Below are positions 8,999-18,270 of a stretch of DNA of 64,000 nt, piece after piece. This stretch comes from Streptomyces griseus subsp. griseus (GTDB lineage: Bacteria; Actinomycetota; Actinomycetes; Streptomycetales; Streptomycetaceae), in NCBI RefSeq assembly GCF_000720255.1, contig NZ_JOJE01000037.1, forward strand, positions 6,682 through 70,681. The letters run 5' to 3'. Positions within the stretch are counted from its first letter, which is position 1. Each line of letters opens with the position of its first letter. Position numbers and translations under genes: made by a program. The notes below the pieces were generated by a model. The model was given only the letters and a program-made list of their open reading frames with translations. It had not been told where the DNA came from and ran no database searches.

Positions 8999-9997
8999 TC
9001 AAGGGCGCGGAACCGCTTCGATGTGCGGCTCCGCGTCCCTGAGGTGGCCATGCCCGTGAGGTGGCTGCACCGAGCCCATGTGATCGAGGCGGCGCAGGAT
9101 CACGCCCTCGCGCAGGGCCCAGGGACAGATCTCCAGCACCTCGACGCCGAAGAGGTCCATCGCGCCCTCGGCCACCAGCGCGCCCGCCAGGAGTTGGCCC
9201 GCGCGGCCCTCGGAGACGCCGGGGAGCTCGGCGCGCTGGGCGGTCGTCATGGCGGACAGACGCGGCACCCAGGCCTCCAGGGACTCCCGCTTGAGGTCGC
9301 GCTGAACGTAGAGGCCCTCGGTCGAGCGGGCGGCGCCGGCGAGGCGTGCGAGCTGCTTGAACGTCTTGGACGTGGCCACGACATGGTCGGGGGCGCCGAA
9401 GCGGCTGAACTCACCGACGGTACGGGCGATCTCCGCGCGCGCGTGCCGACGCAGGGCCCGTATGTCCTCGGGGTCGGGCGGATCGCCGGGCAGCCACCCG
9501 GCCGTGAGCCGGCCCGCGCCCAGAGGTAGGGAGACCGCGGCGTCGGGCTCCTCGTCGATGCCGTAGGCGATCTCCAGGGAGCCGCCGCCGATGTCCAGGA
9601 CGAGCAGCTTGCCGGCCGACCAGCCGAACCAGCGGCGGGCGGCGAGAAAGGTGAGCCGGGCCTCCTCCGCGCCGGTGAGCACCTGGAGCTCGACGCCGGT
9701 CTCGTCCTGCACGCGCGCGAGGACGTCGTCGGCGTTGCTGGCCTCGCGCACGGCGGAGGTCGCGAACGGCAGCAGGTCCTCGACACCCTTGTCCTCGGCG
9801 GCCTGGAGGGCCTCGTGGACGACGGAGACCAGTTTGTCGACCCCCTCGGGGCCTATGGCCCCGTCGCCGTCGAGGAGTTGGGCAAGGCGCAGTTCCGCCT
9901 TGTGCGAGTGCGCGGGCAGCGGACGTGCGCCGGGGTGTGCGTCCACCACCAGCAGGTGCACAGTGTTCGATCCCACGTCGAGGACACCGAGTCTCAT
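8999..9997 (-). CDS. Ppx/GppA-family phosphatase (exopolyphosphatase or pppGpp phosphohydrolase)
   Basis: 332 aa. This is an actin-like ASKHA-fold phosphatase: the N-terminal phosphate loop [14 protein letters not shown] (residues 5-18), the second loop [14 protein letters not shown] and the [12 protein letters not shown] segment are diagnostic. At about 330 aa it is the short actinobacterial form without the C-terminal HD domain, so it could degrade polyphosphate or hydrolyse pppGpp; the sequence alone does not decide. TAGCGT lies 7 nt before the ATG and no Shine-Dalgarno is present, suggesting a leaderless mRNA. Divergent from the Cys-rich gene at 10081. Confidence 0.92.
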   Translation of the reverse strand: MRLGVLDVGSNTVHLLVVDAHPGARPLPAHSHKAELRLAQLLDGDGAIGPEGVDKLVSVVHEALQAAEDKGVEDLLPFATSAVREASNADDVLARVQDETGVELQVLTGAEEARLTFLAARRWFGWSAGKLLVLDIGGGSLEIAYGIDEEPDAAVSLPLGAGRLTAGWLPGDPPDPEDIRALRRHARAEIARTVGEFSRFGAPDHVVATSKTFKQLARLAGAARSTEGLYVQRDLKRESLEAWVPRLSAMTTAQRAELPGVSEGRAGQLLAGALVAEGAMDLFGVEVLEICPWALREGVILRRLDHMGSVQPPHGHGHLRDAEPHIEAVPRP

Positions 9998-10004
9998 GTA
10001 GGGC

Positions 10005-10010
10005 ACGCTA
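10005..10010 (-). promoter_or_regulatory. Candidate -10 box, leaderless Ppx/GppA gene
   Basis: TAGCGT on the minus strand, 7 nt before the ATG at 9997. Confidence 0.5.
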
Positions 10011-10068
10011 CTGCCAGCTGCGGGATCTTCCGCCCCCGGAGCGGTGCCGGGACGGGCCTCGGGCGACT

Positions 10069-10074
10069 TACCCT
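10069..10074 (+). promoter_or_regulatory. Candidate -10 box, leaderless Cys-rich gene
   Basis: TACCCT, 6 nt before the GTG at 10081; the divergent partner of the Ppx/GppA promoter only 60 bases away. Confidence 0.5.
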
Positions 10075-10080
10075 GGACGG

Positions 10081-10959
10081 GTGCCAAAGACGAAAAAGGC
10101 GAAGCCCGACAAATCCATCGACGGTTCTTCGCAGGGGAAGCCGGCGAAGTCACCGAAGGCGTCGAAGGTGTCGAAGAAGGCCCTGGCAGCGGACGAGAAG
10201 GGCCTCGACTTCGCGCGCGCGTGGGTGGAGTTCCCGGATCCGGCGGACGAAGAGCAGGTCTTCCGCTGCGATCTGACATGGCTGACCTCTCGGTGGAACT
10301 GCATCTTCGGAAGCGGCTGCCAGGGCATCCAGGCGGGCCGCGCCGACGACGGCTGCTGCACGTTGGGCGCCCACTTCTCCGACGAGGACGACGAGAAGCG
10401 GGTCGCCGAGCATGTGGCGCGACTCACTCCGGACATCTGGCAGCACCACGACGAGGGCACGGAGAACGGCTGGACCTCGGAGGACGACGAGGGCTCCCGG
10501 CAGACCCGCCCGTTCAACGGCTCCTGCATCTTCCAGAACCGGCCCGGGTTCGCGGGCGGTGCCGGCTGCTCGCTGCACATCCTGGCGCTGCGGGAGGGCC
10601 GCGAGCCGCTGGAGACCAAGCCGGACGTGTGCTGGCAGCTGCCGATCCGGCGTACGTACGACTGGATCGACCGGCCCGACGACACGCGCGTGCTCCAGGT
10701 GTCGATCGGCGAGTACGACCGGCGTGGCTGGGGCCCCGGCGGCCATGACCTCCACTGGTGGTGCACCTCGGCGACCTCGGCGCACGGCGCCGGCGACCCG
10801 GTGTACGTGTCCTACCGCCCCGAACTGACCGAACTGATGGGCAAGGCCGGCTACGACCGCCTCGTGGAACTGTGCGAGGCCCGCCTGGCAGCCCAGCTGC
10901 CGCTGGTCGCACCCCACCCGGCGGATCCGGCGGATCCGACGGGGACTGCGGGAGCGTAG
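10081..10959 (+). CDS. Conserved cysteine-rich protein, unknown function
   Basis: 292 aa. A lysine/serine-rich N-terminal 38 residues ([17 protein letters not shown]) precede a compact domain with conserved-looking cysteines: [50 protein letters not shown] and HWWCTS. Their spacing suggests a metal or iron-sulfur site, or several disulfides in a cytoplasmic protein, but no known cluster motif fits exactly. There is no signal peptide or membrane helix. The GTG at 10081 was preferred because the upstream extension overlaps the divergent promoter. Confidence 0.82.
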   Translation: MPKTKKAKPDKSIDGSSQGKPAKSPKASKVSKKALAADEKGLDFARAWVEFPDPADEEQVFRCDLTWLTSRWNCIFGSGCQGIQAGRADDGCCTLGAHFSDEDDEKRVAEHVARLTPDIWQHHDEGTENGWTSEDDEGSRQTRPFNGSCIFQNRPGFAGGAGCSLHILALREGREPLETKPDVCWQLPIRRTYDWIDRPDDTRVLQVSIGEYDRRGWGPGGHDLHWWCTSATSAHGAGDPVYVSYRPELTELMGKAGYDRLVELCEARLAAQLPLVAPHPADPADPTGTAGA

Positions 10960-11184
10960 GGCCGACGGCCGGGGGTGTGCGGAGGGGGTATTCGGTCCCG
11001 CGGCGGAACGCGGCGGCTCCGCGGCGCCGACCGCGCTCCAGGGGCAGGTCACAGTGTTCGCCCGCCCCCTCCCGGCCGGCCACCGACGGACTCGAGACAC
11101 CACTCTCCCCGAGCGCGGGCATCGAAACCCGGGCGAAGGCGTCGTGGGCCCCCGCCCCGGGGCTGAGCGCCCGGCCCCTTCCCC

Positions 11185-12885
11185 TCAGCCACCCGACGGG
11201 CTGGGCGCGTCGCTGCTCCCCGGTGACGGGTCCGGGGCCTCCGTGGGAGGCGGGGTCGAGGCGTCGGCGGTGGGCTCCGGGGACTGGGGTGTGGTCGTCG
11301 GAGTGGGGTCCGGGGTGGGCGGGGTCGTGGGGGTGGGTTCCGGGTGGGGCGGGCCTTCGGGCGGTGTGGGGTGGGGGTCGGAGGGGCCGGGGGCCGTGCC
11401 GTAGCCCTCGATGGAGACGACCGCGCCCGCCGGGGCGATCGCGACGCGCGCGCTCCAGTGCCCGGAGGGCTCCCGCAGCGAGTCGACGTACACCTTGATC
11501 GTCAACGATTCGCCGGGCCGGAGGGTTCCGGAGGACCGGCTCAGGTAGAGCCAGGCCGCCGCGGTGGACGCCGACCAGCGGACCGGGGCGTCACCGCTCG
11601 CGGTCAGGGTGATCAGCGTGGTGTCGCCGCTGTTGCCGGCCTCCACCGCCAGATGGCCCGCCCCGTGCGCGGCGGCCCCCGGGGCGCTGATGACCTCCAC
11701 GGAGACGTCGGGCTGGCCGCTCTTGACGGGACGGCGACCGCGCTGAGTGCTGGCGTTGCCGGCGTTCTCGTACCCGCCCGCCGTCTCGCCGTCCAGGCTG
11801 TCGGGGCCCTGAAGCTCGCTCGCGCTGGCCGGACGGCTTTCCGCGCCCTCGGCGGTCGGCGTGCCCCGGTACGCGGCCCAGAGCGCGAGCACCGGCGCCG
11901 CGACGACGGTGGCCACGACGGTCGTCGTGACGGCACGCGCGCGTAGCCGGTCTCTCCGCGCGACGCGGTCCTTGGGGTCGATCGGGAAACCGCGCCGGTC
12001 GAAGCGGGGCACGGCGACGCCCCGCGCGCGCGGATGGTGTGCCAGGGCGACGTGCAGCGCCGCGCGGGGCGCTTCCAGGACGGGCAGCTCGGCGGGCGTG
12101 ACGGTGGCGCCGGGCCAGCGGCCCGGGACCGCGCGCTCGGCGGTACGGCGGCAGCGCGGACAGTCGTCGACGTGCCGGACCAGCTCGCGGCGCAGGGCGG
12201 AGCCGAGCACCAGTTGGTTGTCGCCGGCGAGACGGGCCACGCTCGGACAGGTGCCGGTCTCGACCACCGCGAGGGCGGCGCGGGTGCGCTCGACCTCGCA
12301 GGCCGCGGCCGCGAGCAGGTCGCGGGCGGCGGCGAGGTCCATGCCGAGGACGGCGGCGACCTCGTGGGCGGCGAGATGGTGGCGCACCGCGAGTTCGAGC
12401 GCCTCGCGCTGCTCGGGTGTCGTCCCCGCGGCCTCCGGCCAGGCGAGCTGGGCGAGTTCGCGCCGCCGCTCCTCCTGGGCCTCCTCGGAGACGGGCGGCC
12501 CCGCGGGCTGCGCGGTACGCGACCGGCGGGTGCCGTGGCGCCCCGCCGCGTGCGTGGCCTGACGTTTCTGCTTGGCCTCGGCCAGCTTGCGCAGGCACGC
12601 CCAGCGGGCCAGCGCGTACAGCCAGGCCCTGCGGTCGCCGGCGGCCTCCGGGACGCGCTGCCCGCGCCGCTCGGCGAGCGCGAGGACGTCACCGAGGACC
12701 GCGGTCGCCGCGTCGTGGTCGCACAGGACGGACAGGCAGTACGTGAACAGGCCGTCCAAATACGGCTCGTAGCGCGCGGGCGGCCGCTGGACCACCGTGC
12801 GCGCCGCCCCGCGATCGCGCGCCTCACGCTGCGCACGGTGCGCGCCGGTGGTGCGGGTCGAAATCTCCGGACTGCTGTTCATCAC
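11185..12885 (-). CDS. Sigma-like / zinc-finger / transmembrane / Ig-like fusion protein
   Basis: 566 aa, multi-domain. Residues 38-102 resemble an ECF sigma region 2 (RRAWLYALARWACLRKL) and about 145-205 a region 4 helix-turn-helix (LAAHEVAAVLGMDLAAARDLL). A HxxxCxxC motif (His238, Cys242, Cys245) matches the anti-sigma zinc finger. A single membrane helix lies at about 318-337, then an outside BACON/Ig-like domain (about 393-495, with WLYLSRSSGTLRPGES) and a Pro/Thr-rich tail to 566. Known actinobacterial ECF sigma factors with fused anti-sigma and membrane domains are the nearest analogues. The GTG at 12885 has TACGGT 7 nt upstream. Whether it still binds RNA polymerase is unknown. Confidence 0.85.
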   Translation of the reverse strand: MMNSSPEISTRTTGAHRAQREARDRGAARTVVQRPPARYEPYLDGLFTYCLSVLCDHDAATAVLGDVLALAERRGQRVPEAAGDRRAWLYALARWACLRKLAEAKQKRQATHAAGRHGTRRSRTAQPAGPPVSEEAQEERRRELAQLAWPEAAGTTPEQREALELAVRHHLAAHEVAAVLGMDLAAARDLLAAAACEVERTRAALAVVETGTCPSVARLAGDNQLVLGSALRRELVRHVDDCPRCRRTAERAVPGRWPGATVTPAELPVLEAPRAALHVALAHHPRARGVAVPRFDRRGFPIDPKDRVARRDRLRARAVTTTVVATVVAAPVLALWAAYRGTPTAEGAESRPASASELQGPDSLDGETAGGYENAGNASTQRGRRPVKSGQPDVSVEVISAPGAAAHGAGHLAVEAGNSGDTTLITLTASGDAPVRWSASTAAAWLYLSRSSGTLRPGESLTIKVYVDSLREPSGHWSARVAIAPAGAVVSIEGYGTAPGPSDPHPTPPEGPPHPEPTPTTPPTPDPTPTTTPQSPEPTADASTPPPTEAPDPSPGSSDAPSPSGG

Positions 12886-12892
12886 CCGTGCG

Positions 12893-12898
12893 ACCGTA
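12893..12898 (-). promoter_or_regulatory. Candidate -10 box, leaderless sigma-like fusion gene
   Basis: TACGGT on the minus strand, 7 nt before the GTG at 12885. Confidence 0.5.
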
Positions 12899-13092
12899 GG
12901 TGGCCGGAGATGCCCCCATCTCGCCCCTTGAGCACATTTAATTCGTACGGGTGAAACGATCCCTCAAAAGGGGAGCGGAACGGTTTACTCCGCGGCTCGC
13001 GCCTGATGGGGACGTCAGGCGGGTGTCCGCCGGCGCCAGGCGGGTGTCCGGGCAGGCAGTGCTGCGGCTCCCGCGTTGTCAGTGGTGGGGGC

Positions 13093-13098
13093 TACGGT
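13093..13098 (+). promoter_or_regulatory. Candidate -10 box, leaderless radA
   Basis: TACGGT, 7 nt before the ATG at 13106; no Shine-Dalgarno lies between. Confidence 0.55.
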
Positions 13099-13105
13099 TT
13101 CGTCC

Positions 13106-14515
13106 ATGGCTGCCCGTACGAAGACCACCAAGGACCGCCCGTCCTACCGCTGCACCGAGTGCGGCTGGCAGACGGCCAAGTGGCTCGGTCGCTGCCCCGA
13201 GTGCCAGGCGTGGGGGACGATCGAGGAGTACGGCGCGCCCGCTGTCCGTACGACGGCGCCCGGTCGGGTCACCACCTCCGCCGTGCCCATCGGCCAGGTC
13301 GACGGCCGCCAGGCGACCGCTCGTACCACCGGCGTGCCGGAGCTGGACCGGGTGCTGGGCGGCGGACTGGTCCCCGGCGCGGTGGTGCTGCTCGCGGGTG
13401 AACCCGGCGTCGGCAAGTCGACGCTGCTGCTCGACGTGGCGGCCAAGGCGGCGAGTGACGAACACCGCACGCTCTATGTGACGGGCGAGGAGTCGGCGAG
13501 CCAGGTCCGCCTGCGCGCCGACCGCATCAAGGCCATCGACGACCATCTGTATCTCGCCGCCGAGACCGATCTGGCGGCCGTGCTGGGCCACTTGGACGCG
13601 GTGAAGCCGTCGCTGCTGATCCTCGACTCCGTGCAGACGGTGGCCTCTCCGGAGATCGACGGCGCCCCGGGCGGCATGGCACAGGTGCGGGAGGTGGCGG
13701 GCGCCCTGATCCGGGCCTCCAAGGAGCGTGGGATGTCCACCCTCCTTGTGGGCCATGTCACCAAGGACGGCGCGATCGCCGGCCCCCGCCTCCTCGAACA
13801 CCTCGTGGACGTCGTCCTGCACTTCGAGGGCGACCGGCACGCGCGCCTGCGTCTCGTGCGGGGCGTCAAGAACCGCTACGGCACGACGGACGAGGTCGGC
13901 TGCTTCGAACTGCACGACGAGGGCATCACGGGCCTCGCCGACCCAAGCGGACTTTTCCTGACCCGTCGTGACGAACCGGTCCCGGGCACCTGCCTGACGG
14001 TCACCCTCGAGGGCCGCCGGCCCCTGGTCGCCGAAGTGCAGGCGCTCACGGTCGACTCGCAGATCCCCTCGCCCCGGCGCACGACGTCCGGCCTGGAGAC
14101 CTCCCGCGTCTCGATGATGCTGGCGGTGCTGGAGCAGCGGGGCCGGATCAGCGCCCTGGGCAAGCGGGACATCTACTCGGCGACGGTGGGCGGAGTGAAG
14201 CTCTCGGAGCCGGCCGCCGACCTCGCGATCGCCCTCGCCCTGGCCTCCGCGGCCAGCGACACCCCCCTGCCGAAGAACCTCGTCGCGATCGGCGAGGTGG
14301 GCCTCGCGGGCGAGGTCAGACGGGTCACGGGCGTCCAGCGCCGGCTCGCGGAGGCACACCGCCTGGGCTTCACGCACGCGCTCGTGCCGGGCGACCCGGG
14401 CAAGATCCCCGCCGGCATGAAGGTGCTGGAAGTCGCCGACATGGGGGACGCTCTGCGGGTACTGCCGCGCTCCCGTCGGCGAGAGGCCCCGCAGGACGCG
14501 GAGGAGCGCCGGTAG
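13106..14515 (+). CDS. radA: DNA repair protein RadA
   Basis: 469 aa, usual length. A RecA-like branch-migration helicase acting in homologous recombination. Domains in order: the N-terminal zinc finger with CxxC pairs (Cys16, Cys19, Cys30, Cys33); a RecA-type ATPase with Walker A GEPGVGKST (98-106) and LLILDSVQT; the RadA-specific KNRYGTT motif near 260; and a C-terminal Lon-protease-like domain without a catalytic dyad role. The ATG at 13106 has a leaderless-type -10. It is followed after 81 bases by disA, whose product RadA restrains in Bacillus. Confidence 0.96.
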   Translation: MAARTKTTKDRPSYRCTECGWQTAKWLGRCPECQAWGTIEEYGAPAVRTTAPGRVTTSAVPIGQVDGRQATARTTGVPELDRVLGGGLVPGAVVLLAGEPGVGKSTLLLDVAAKAASDEHRTLYVTGEESASQVRLRADRIKAIDDHLYLAAETDLAAVLGHLDAVKPSLLILDSVQTVASPEIDGAPGGMAQVREVAGALIRASKERGMSTLLVGHVTKDGAIAGPRLLEHLVDVVLHFEGDRHARLRLVRGVKNRYGTTDEVGCFELHDEGITGLADPSGLFLTRRDEPVPGTCLTVTLEGRRPLVAEVQALTVDSQIPSPRRTTSGLETSRVSMMLAVLEQRGRISALGKRDIYSATVGGVKLSEPAADLAIALALASAASDTPLPKNLVAIGEVGLAGEVRRVTGVQRRLAEAHRLGFTHALVPGDPGKIPAGMKVLEVADMGDALRVLPRSRRREAPQDAEERR

Positions 14516-14596
14516 ACTTTGCCCAGGTCTCGCCCGTCCGTACGAACCGAGTGCGCGAAACGGGAGCGCCCCAGAACCTGCGACCCGAGGAGTGCA

Positions 14597-15721
14597 GTGG
14601 CAGCCAACGACCGGGCGACAGCTCCCGGAAAGTCCGGCGGGAGCTCCGGTGCCGACGGCCTGATGCGCGCTTCACTGAGCGCGGTAGCTCCCGGCACGGC
14701 GCTGCGTGACGGCCTCGAGCGGGTCCTGCGCGGCAACACCGGCGGTCTCATCGTCCTCGGCTTCGACAAGACGGTCGAGACGATGTGCACGGGCGGTTTC
14801 GTCCTGGACGTCGAGTTCGCGGCGACCCGGCTGCGCGAGCTGTGCAAGCTCGACGGCGGCATCGTGCTCTCCTCGGACCTGTCGAAGATCCTCCGCGCGG
14901 GCGTGCAGTTCGTGCCCGACGCGACGATCCCCACGGAGGAGACGGGCACCCGGCACCGCACGGCGGACCGCGTCTCCAAGCAGGTCGGCTTCCCGGTGGT
15001 CTCGGTCTCGCAGTCCATGCGGCTGATCGCGCTGTACGTCGGCGGTCAGCGCCGTGTCCTGGAGGACTCGGCGGCGATCCTGTCCCGCGCCAACCAGGCG
15101 CTGGCGACCCTGGAGCGCTACAAGCTCCGCCTGGACGAGGTCGCGGGCACACTGTCGGCGCTGGAGATCGAGGACCTCGTGACGGTCCGGGACGTCTCCG
15201 CTGTCGCCCAGCGACTGGAGATGGTGCGCCGCATCGCCACCGAAATCGCCGAATACGTGGTCGAACTGGGCACGGACGGCCGACTGCTCGCCCTCCAGCT
15301 CGACGAGCTGATCGCGGGCGTGGAGCCCGAGCGCGAGCTGGTCGTGCGGGACTACGTCCCCGAGCCGACGGCGAAGCGCTCCCGCACGGTCGACGAGGCC
15401 CTGTACGAGCTGGACGCCCTCTCCCACGCCGAGCTCCTCGAGCTGTCCACGGTGGCCCGCGCATTGGGCTACACCGGCTCTCCCGAGGCCCTCGACTCGG
15501 CGGTCTCCCCGCGCGGCTTCCGCCTCCTCGCCAAGGTCCCCCGGCTCCCCGGCGCCATCATCGACCGCCTGGTGGAGCACTTCGGCGGCCTCCAGAAGCT
15601 GCTGGCCGCGAGCGTGGACGACCTCCAGACGGTCGACGGTGTGGGCGAGGCCCGCGCCCGCAGCGTCCGCGAGGGGCTGTCCCGTCTGGCGGAGTCGTCG
15701 ATCCTGGAGCGCTACGTCTGA
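14597..15721 (+). CDS. disA: DNA integrity scanning diadenylate cyclase DisA
   Basis: 374 aa, the size I recall for Streptomyces DisA. It condenses two ATP to c-di-AMP while scanning DNA. The DAC domain has the catalytic DG(A) site as DGGIVLSS (Asp86-Gly87-Gly88) and the ATP-binding GTRHRTADR (RHR 119-121). A helical spine follows, and the C-terminal helix-hairpin-helix region (about 310-370, [12 protein letters not shown]) binds branched DNA. The GTG at 14597 follows GAGGAG at 6-nt spacing. Probably co-transcribed with radA. In Streptomyces c-di-AMP affects osmotic balance and cell-wall enzymes. Confidence 0.96.
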   Translation: MAANDRATAPGKSGGSSGADGLMRASLSAVAPGTALRDGLERVLRGNTGGLIVLGFDKTVETMCTGGFVLDVEFAATRLRELCKLDGGIVLSSDLSKILRAGVQFVPDATIPTEETGTRHRTADRVSKQVGFPVVSVSQSMRLIALYVGGQRRVLEDSAAILSRANQALATLERYKLRLDEVAGTLSALEIEDLVTVRDVSAVAQRLEMVRRIATEIAEYVVELGTDGRLLALQLDELIAGVEPERELVVRDYVPEPTAKRSRTVDEALYELDALSHAELLELSTVARALGYTGSPEALDSAVSPRGFRLLAKVPRLPGAIIDRLVEHFGGLQKLLAASVDDLQTVDGVGEARARSVREGLSRLAESSILERYV

Positions 15722-15887
15722 CGGCAGGCGCCGATCCCGAGTGCCGGTCCTGACGACCGTCGGGCGCGGGGCGCACGCCCGCTATGGGTTGTCCGGCGGA
15801 TCATGCCGCAGACGCGGGGTCCGGCACGCCCACCTGGGTCGATGAGTCACCACTGCCTTCCTGCGACCCGAGCCGCCGGGGCAGCCC

Positions 15888-16772
15888 CTAGTCGGCCGAC
15901 AGTACGAAGGACGCCTTCGCCTTCGAGAATCCCGGTGCCTTCGCCTCGAGCAGGTACGTCCCCGCTCCCGCGGACCCGGGGGGCGGTGTCGCGCACTTCG
16001 GGGCGCTCGGCTTGCGGTCCCACTTCACGGTGTAGGTGATGGTGGTGTCCGCGGGCACCCGGTACAGCATGCTGCCGGTGATCTTGGGGCAGTCCGCCGA
16101 CGACCAGTAGTTGTCCTCGCTGCCCGCCTGCGTGACCGTCAACACCGTGTTCTTCGGGCCGAGATCGACCTTGCAGTCGTGCGCGGAGGTGTTCTTGGCG
16201 ACCAGCTGGAACGCCGGCGTCTGGTCGGGCGAGTAGGTGTTGCGGACGCTGCGCAGGCGCAACGTGACCACACTGGGCGTGCAGTTGGGAAGAGTGGAGC
16301 CACCCGACAGCGCGGTCCCCGTACCGCCCGAGCCGACGGTGACCTCGCCCACCCCGCTGGATCCCGCCGGGCCCGAACCGGCCCCCTCGGTCCCACCGGA
16401 GCCCCCGGAACCAGAACCGGAACCGGAGCCGGAACCCGATCCGTTCCCCGAACCGTCGTCGGAACCAGAGCCGGAACCGGAGCTCGCACCCTCGTCGGAT
16501 CCGGAGCCGCTGGAGTCCCCGCCGCCCGACTCGTCGCGTCCGCCCGGGGCTTGACTGATGGCGGGCCCGGAACTGGAGGGGCCCGGAGTGATCGTGGGCG
16601 CGGGATTCTTGCCGTTGGAGCCGTCGCCCTGGTTCTTCCCGCCCCCTCCGCCCGCGAGGACGATCCAGGCGATCAACAGCGTCAACAGGGCTACCACGGA
16701 CAGCAGTACGGCCCTCCGTCGCCAGTAGATGGAGGAGGGAAGCGGCCCGACCGGATTGCGCAGAGATCCCAC
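15888..16772 (-). CDS. Membrane-anchored extracytoplasmic protein with Gly/Ser linker
   Basis: 294 aa. A short cytoplasmic N-terminus, one membrane helix (about 23-42, LLSVVALLTLLIAWIVLAGG) and a long low-complexity GSGSGSG linker (about 75-145) hold an outer domain of about 140 residues. That domain has four cysteines and a beta-sandwich look (SVVTLRLRSVRN, ITYTVKWDRKP, GTYLLEAKAPG), as in ligand-binding or cell-wall-associated modules. I do not recognise the family. The GTG start has TACAGT 7 nt upstream, a leaderless arrangement. Convergent with disA. Confidence 0.82.
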   Translation of the reverse strand: MGSLRNPVGPLPSSIYWRRRAVLLSVVALLTLLIAWIVLAGGGGGKNQGDGSNGKNPAPTITPGPSSSGPAISQAPGGRDESGGGDSSGSGSDEGASSGSGSGSDDGSGNGSGSGSGSGSGSGGSGGTEGAGSGPAGSSGVGEVTVGSGGTGTALSGGSTLPNCTPSVVTLRLRSVRNTYSPDQTPAFQLVAKNTSAHDCKVDLGPKNTVLTVTQAGSEDNYWSSADCPKITGSMLYRVPADTTITYTVKWDRKPSAPKCATPPPGSAGAGTYLLEAKAPGFSKAKASFVLSAD

Positions 16773-16779
16773 GGCCCAA

Positions 16780-16785
16780 ACTGTA
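16780..16785 (-). promoter_or_regulatory. Candidate -10 box, leaderless linker-protein gene
   Basis: TACAGT on the minus strand, 7 nt before the GTG at 16772. Confidence 0.5.
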
Positions 16786-16910
16786 CGAGAGATCACCGAG
16801 TTCGCTCGCCTCACCCGCCGCCGGGAAGCACAACTTTTCACGATCATCATCCCGGAACCGGCCGCCCCACCCCTGTCTTTCGTCAGGTGCGGCACACGAC
16901 GATCGCAGGG

Positions 16911-16939
16911 TGTGACGACCACGGCCGGACGCATACTTT
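16911..16939 (+). promoter_or_regulatory. Candidate promoter of the PAP2 phosphatase gene
   Basis: TGTGAC (16911-16916), 17-bp spacer, TACTTT (16934-16939), ending 8 nt before the ATG at 16948. It fits a housekeeping promoter with a leaderless or nearly leaderless mRNA. Confidence 0.5.
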
Positions 16940-16947
16940 CGGTGACC

Positions 16948-17595
16948 ATGAATTCCGAGGACGCCGGGCTCTACCGCGACATCACCGATCTCGCCCATGA
17001 CACCCCCGTGTGGGTACAGCACTTGACCGAGGCCTGGACGGAGGGCGGACTCCTGCTGTTCGCCGCGCTGTTCGTCACGACATGGTGGCGGTCCCGCCGC
17101 GGCACGACCCATGCCTTCGCGATCGCGGCCCTTGCACCTCTGGCCACTGCTCTGGCGTACGTCTGCAGTGAGGTGCTGAAGACCGCCCTCACCGAGGAGC
17201 GTCCGTGCCGCGCGGTCGCCGACGCCGCGGCCTCCCTCTCGCCCTGTCCGTCGTACGGCGACTGGTCCTTCCCCAGTAACCACGCCACCATCGCCGGGGC
17301 CGCCGCCGTCGCCCTGGCACTCGCCCGACGCGCACTGCTGTGGCTGACGGTCCCGTCGGCCCTGCTCATGGCCTTCTCCCGAGTCTTCGTCGGGGTGCAC
17401 TACCCGCACGACGTCGCCGCGGGACTGCTGCTCGGCGCGGTCGCCGCCGCCGTCGTCGTACGCCTGGGCACACGTCCAGCGGTGCGGGTGGCGGAGGCGA
17501 TGCGGGGGTCCTCAGCGGGCCTCCTGCGCTGGTTCACCGGGCCGGGGCAGGTGCCGCCCCCGGGCGCCGTGCACGCCGGGGCGGAGCAGCGCTGA
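16948..17595 (+). CDS. PAP2-family membrane phosphatase
   Basis: 215 aa. A PAP2/PgpB-type lipid phosphatase: the three catalytic motifs appear as KTALTEERPCR, the PSNHAT variant of PSGH, and SRVFVGVHYPHD. Five or six hydrophobic helices surround them. Family members dephosphorylate phosphatidic acid, phosphatidylglycerol phosphate or undecaprenyl pyrophosphate at the membrane; the substrate here is unassigned. Asn replaces the usual Gly in motif 2, which occurs in part of the family. Its stop lies 3 bases from the convergent response regulator gene. Confidence 0.93.
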   Translation: MNSEDAGLYRDITDLAHDTPVWVQHLTEAWTEGGLLLFAALFVTTWWRSRRGTTHAFAIAALAPLATALAYVCSEVLKTALTEERPCRAVADAAASLSPCPSYGDWSFPSNHATIAGAAAVALALARRALLWLTVPSALLMAFSRVFVGVHYPHDVAAGLLLGAVAAAVVVRLGTRPAVRVAEAMRGSSAGLLRWFTGPGQVPPPGAVHAGAEQR

Positions 17596-17598
17596 GCC

Positions 17599-18270
17599 TC
17601 ACCCGCCCGCTCCCTCGGCCCCGTCCGCCAATCCCGCCTCATAGGCCACGATCGCCGCCTGCACGCGGTTGCGGACGCCGAGCCGGTCGAGGACCGCGCT
17701 CACGTACGCCTTCACCGTGCCCTCGACGAGATGCAGCCGGGCGGCGATCTCCGGATTGGACAGCCCCGCGCCCACCAGCGCGAGGACCTCGCGCTCGCGC
17801 GGGCTCAAGCGCCCCACACGCGCGCGTGCCGCCGACTCCCGGGCCAGTCGTCCGCCGCCGAGGCCGTCGACGACGTAACGGGCCACCTTCGGGGAGAGGA
17901 AGGCGGCCCCGCCCGCGACGGCCCGTACGCCCGCGATCAGTTCGTACGGGTCACCGGACTTGAGCAGGAACCCGGTGACACCGCCACCGAGCGCCCGTGC
18001 CACATACGACTGTTCCGAGAAGGTCGTCAGCATCGCGACGGCCGTGCCGGGCACGGTCCGTACGATCTCCTCCGCGGCGGCGAGGCCGTCCAGGCGGGGC
18101 ATGCGGATGTCGAGCAGGGCCACGTCCGGGCGGTGGGCACGGGCCAGTTCCACCGCCTCACGTCCGTCCCCGGCCTCGGCGACGATCTCCGTCCCGCCAC
18201 CGCTCGTGAGGATGGCGCGCACACCTGCCCGTACCATCGCCTCGTCGTCCGCCAGCAGTACGCGGATCAT
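17599..18270 (-). CDS. NarL/LuxR-family response regulator
   Basis: 223 aa. The receiver domain has the acidic pocket DDE (8-10), phosphoacceptor Asp54 (DIRMP) and Lys104; the C-terminal LuxR helix-turn-helix is clear (LSPREREVLALVGAGLSNPE). The ATG overlaps the end of the kinase gene (ATGA, 18267-18270), so the pair is translationally coupled. Targets are not evident. In the receiver, GGG at 24-26 makes the loop after helix 1 slightly longer than usual. Confidence 0.95.
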   Translation of the reverse strand: MIRVLLADDEAMVRAGVRAILTSGGGTEIVAEAGDGREAVELARAHRPDVALLDIRMPRLDGLAAAEEIVRTVPGTAVAMLTTFSEQSYVARALGGGVTGFLLKSGDPYELIAGVRAVAGGAAFLSPKVARYVVDGLGGGRLARESAARARVGRLSPREREVLALVGAGLSNPEIAARLHLVEGTVKAYVSAVLDRLGVRNRVQAAIVAYEAGLADGAEGAGG

